A DNA stretch of 64,000 nucleotides from positions 1-64,000 of the forward strand of contig JBDHZV010000002.1 in NCBI GenBank assembly GCA_039812125.1. Direction: 5' to 3'. Made by a program: the position numbers and the translations under genes. The notes under the pieces were generated by a model, which saw nothing but the letters and a program-made list of their open reading frames with translations, did not search any database and was not told the DNA's origin. Shown piece after piece: positions 63,170-64,000 of the stretch. Position 1 is the first letter of the stretch, and the number at the start of each line of letters is the position of its first letter. This stretch comes from Prado023 sp039812125. GTDB taxonomy: Bacteria > Actinomycetota > Actinomycetes > S36-B12 > CAIYMF01.

Positions 63170-64000
63170 GGCCCGGTCGGTGCCGACAGCAGCACGTAGC
63201 CGTTCTCGGCGCCCTGCTGCGACCAGCCCCGCTCGGCGACCAGGACATGGGCCAGCGGGGCGTCCTGCTTGAGCAGCGCCACGGTCGGGTCCAGCCGGTC
63301 CAGCATCGACTCCCAGGGGCCCTTGAGCAGGGCCAGGTCGGTGTAGTCCTGGATGTACTGGGCCCCGTACCGATCGGTCCGGCCGTCGATGCCGACCCGG
63401 GTCGCCCCGCCCCCGAACGACAGCACGATCCCGGCCAGGTTGTAGTCGTTGAGGACCCGCTGCCCCGCCGGCAGCTCGGCGATGCGGCCCGCGAGGTCGT
63501 AGGGGTAGGTGGTCGTGGGCAGCTGCGGCTGGCCCGGGACTGTGGCCAGGCCCAGGGCGGCCAGGACCGCAGCCAGTGCGATGCCGGCCCGTGCCGACCA
63601 CGCGGGCTCCGGCCGACGGCCGAACCGGGGGTATGCCTGGTCCATGCGGTGCGCGATGAGCGGGATCAGCATCAGCATGGCCACGACGAGGTTGCGCCAG
63701 GCCATCCAGCCGAAGACGAACAGGCTCACCGTCGCCAGCACCTCGCTGCGCGGCACCCGCCCGTGCCCGGACCAGGCGACCAGGACCACGACCCACAGCA
63801 GCAGGCTCAGGATCCCGATGTCCTCGGTGGGGGTGACCGCCTCCCACTCGGAGATGACGTCGGTCGCGCGGGCGAACCGCAGCACCGCCGTGATGTTGCT
63901 CGGGCCGGCAGGGCTGAGGGCCCCGACGGCCAGGGCTGCCACGGACAGGCCCAGGGCGCGCAGCGCCGACCGGTCGCGCAGCCCGTGGTCCAGCCATCGC
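63166..64000 (-). CDS. Polytopic membrane protein, GT-C-like (5' end outside window)
   Basis: The frame is open to position 64000, so only the C-terminal 277 residues are visible. They contain ISEWEAVTP, about five membrane helices, then a soluble end with RVLNDYNLAGIVLSFGGGATRVGIDGRTDRYG (short form GIDGRTDRYG) close to SIDSRNDLHG of the protein at 60648. The two are members of one family on opposite strands. The stop overlaps the start of the GT87-like gene. Confidence 0.7.
   Translation of the reverse strand, partial: RWLDHGLRDRSALRALGLSVAALAVGALSPAGPSNITAVLRFARATDVISEWEAVTPTEDIGILSLLLWVVVLVAWSGHGRVPRSEVLATVSLFVFGWMAWRNLVVAMLMLIPLIAHRMDQAYPRFGRRPEPAWSARAGIALAAVLAALGLATVPGQPQLPTTTYPYDLAGRIAELPAGQRVLNDYNLAGIVLSFGGGATRVGIDGRTDRYGAQYIQDYTDLALLKGPWESMLDRLDPTVALLKQDAPLAHVLVAERGWSQQGAENGYVLLSAPTGP

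Overview
The window is a contiguous stretch of chromosome from a high-GC actinobacterium. The evidence is mycothiol biosynthesis (mshB), a polyphosphate-type glucokinase, the mycobacterial-type DapD, small actinobacterial families (DUF3117, DUF3107), a GTG/TTG-rich start repertoire, very dense packing, and gene order shared with Mycobacterium. I see no rRNA, tRNA, insertion sequence, prophage or CRISPR array. Content is mostly housekeeping and species cannot be named from it.

Layout. 1-3.8 kb: 3' end of a lipoate-type E2 acyltransferase, an acyl carrier protein and a phosphopantetheinyl transferase as an overlapping unit, then an ANTAR-GAF regulator facing away from a lone degenerate receiver. 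3.8-12.1 kb: secreted EEP-family nuclease/phosphatase, DinB-like protein, glutamate decarboxylase coupled to a six-helix membrane protein, AlkD-like protein, M13 peptidase and an anchored PIG-L-like protein without catalytic residues. 12.2-22.1 kb: typA, a complete peptide ABC operon (binding protein, two permeases, two ATPases), a third ATPase paralogue that has lost its catalytic motifs, and mshB. 22.1-31.2 kb: polyphosphate glucokinase, FtsH-like AAA protease, citrate synthase, a VOC protein, dapC-ferredoxin, a VanW-type protein, flavin reductase and a small membrane protein. 31.2-38.3 kb: dapD and dapE (with dapC, three steps of the succinylase lysine/DAP route), YceI, LOG-family hydrolase, a FolP paralogue, a DivIVA-like protein, SRPBCC, DUF3117 and leucyl aminopeptidase. 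38.3-47.7 kb: O-methyltransferase, htrA, tatB, mrp, glycogen phosphorylase, DUF1003, MgtE_N/CBS protein and an EamA exporter. 47.8-57.97 kb: CitE-like lyase, acyl-CoA dehydrogenase, DUF2332, an anti-sigma-type kinase domain, two hydrolases, ParA with a zinc-ribbon partner, DEAD-box helicase, ferritin-like protein, DUF3107 and TetR. 58.1-64 kb: five multi-membrane GT-C-type proteins, the last cut by the window edge.

The order dapD-dapE-LOG-folP2-(DivIVA-like)-DUF3117-OMT-htrA-tatB-mrp-MgtE_N follows the M. tuberculosis Rv1201c-Rv1232c region as I recall it, but gpgS, the glgA/glgC pair, sigE and rseA are absent here. The order ParA-DEAD helicase-ferritin-like-DUF3107-TetR follows Rv3213c-Rv3208.

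Regulation. Fifteen genes have a TANNNT hexamer ending 6-8 nt before the start codon, which predicts leaderless transcripts. Some divergent pairs share nearly superimposed -10 elements. The most unusual items are the degenerate ABC ATPase beside an intact dpp operon, the degenerate PIG-L protein, the E2-ACP-PPTase unit, the N-terminal ANTAR regulator with a split receiver, the FtsH-like protein with AAA insertions, and the GT-C cluster.
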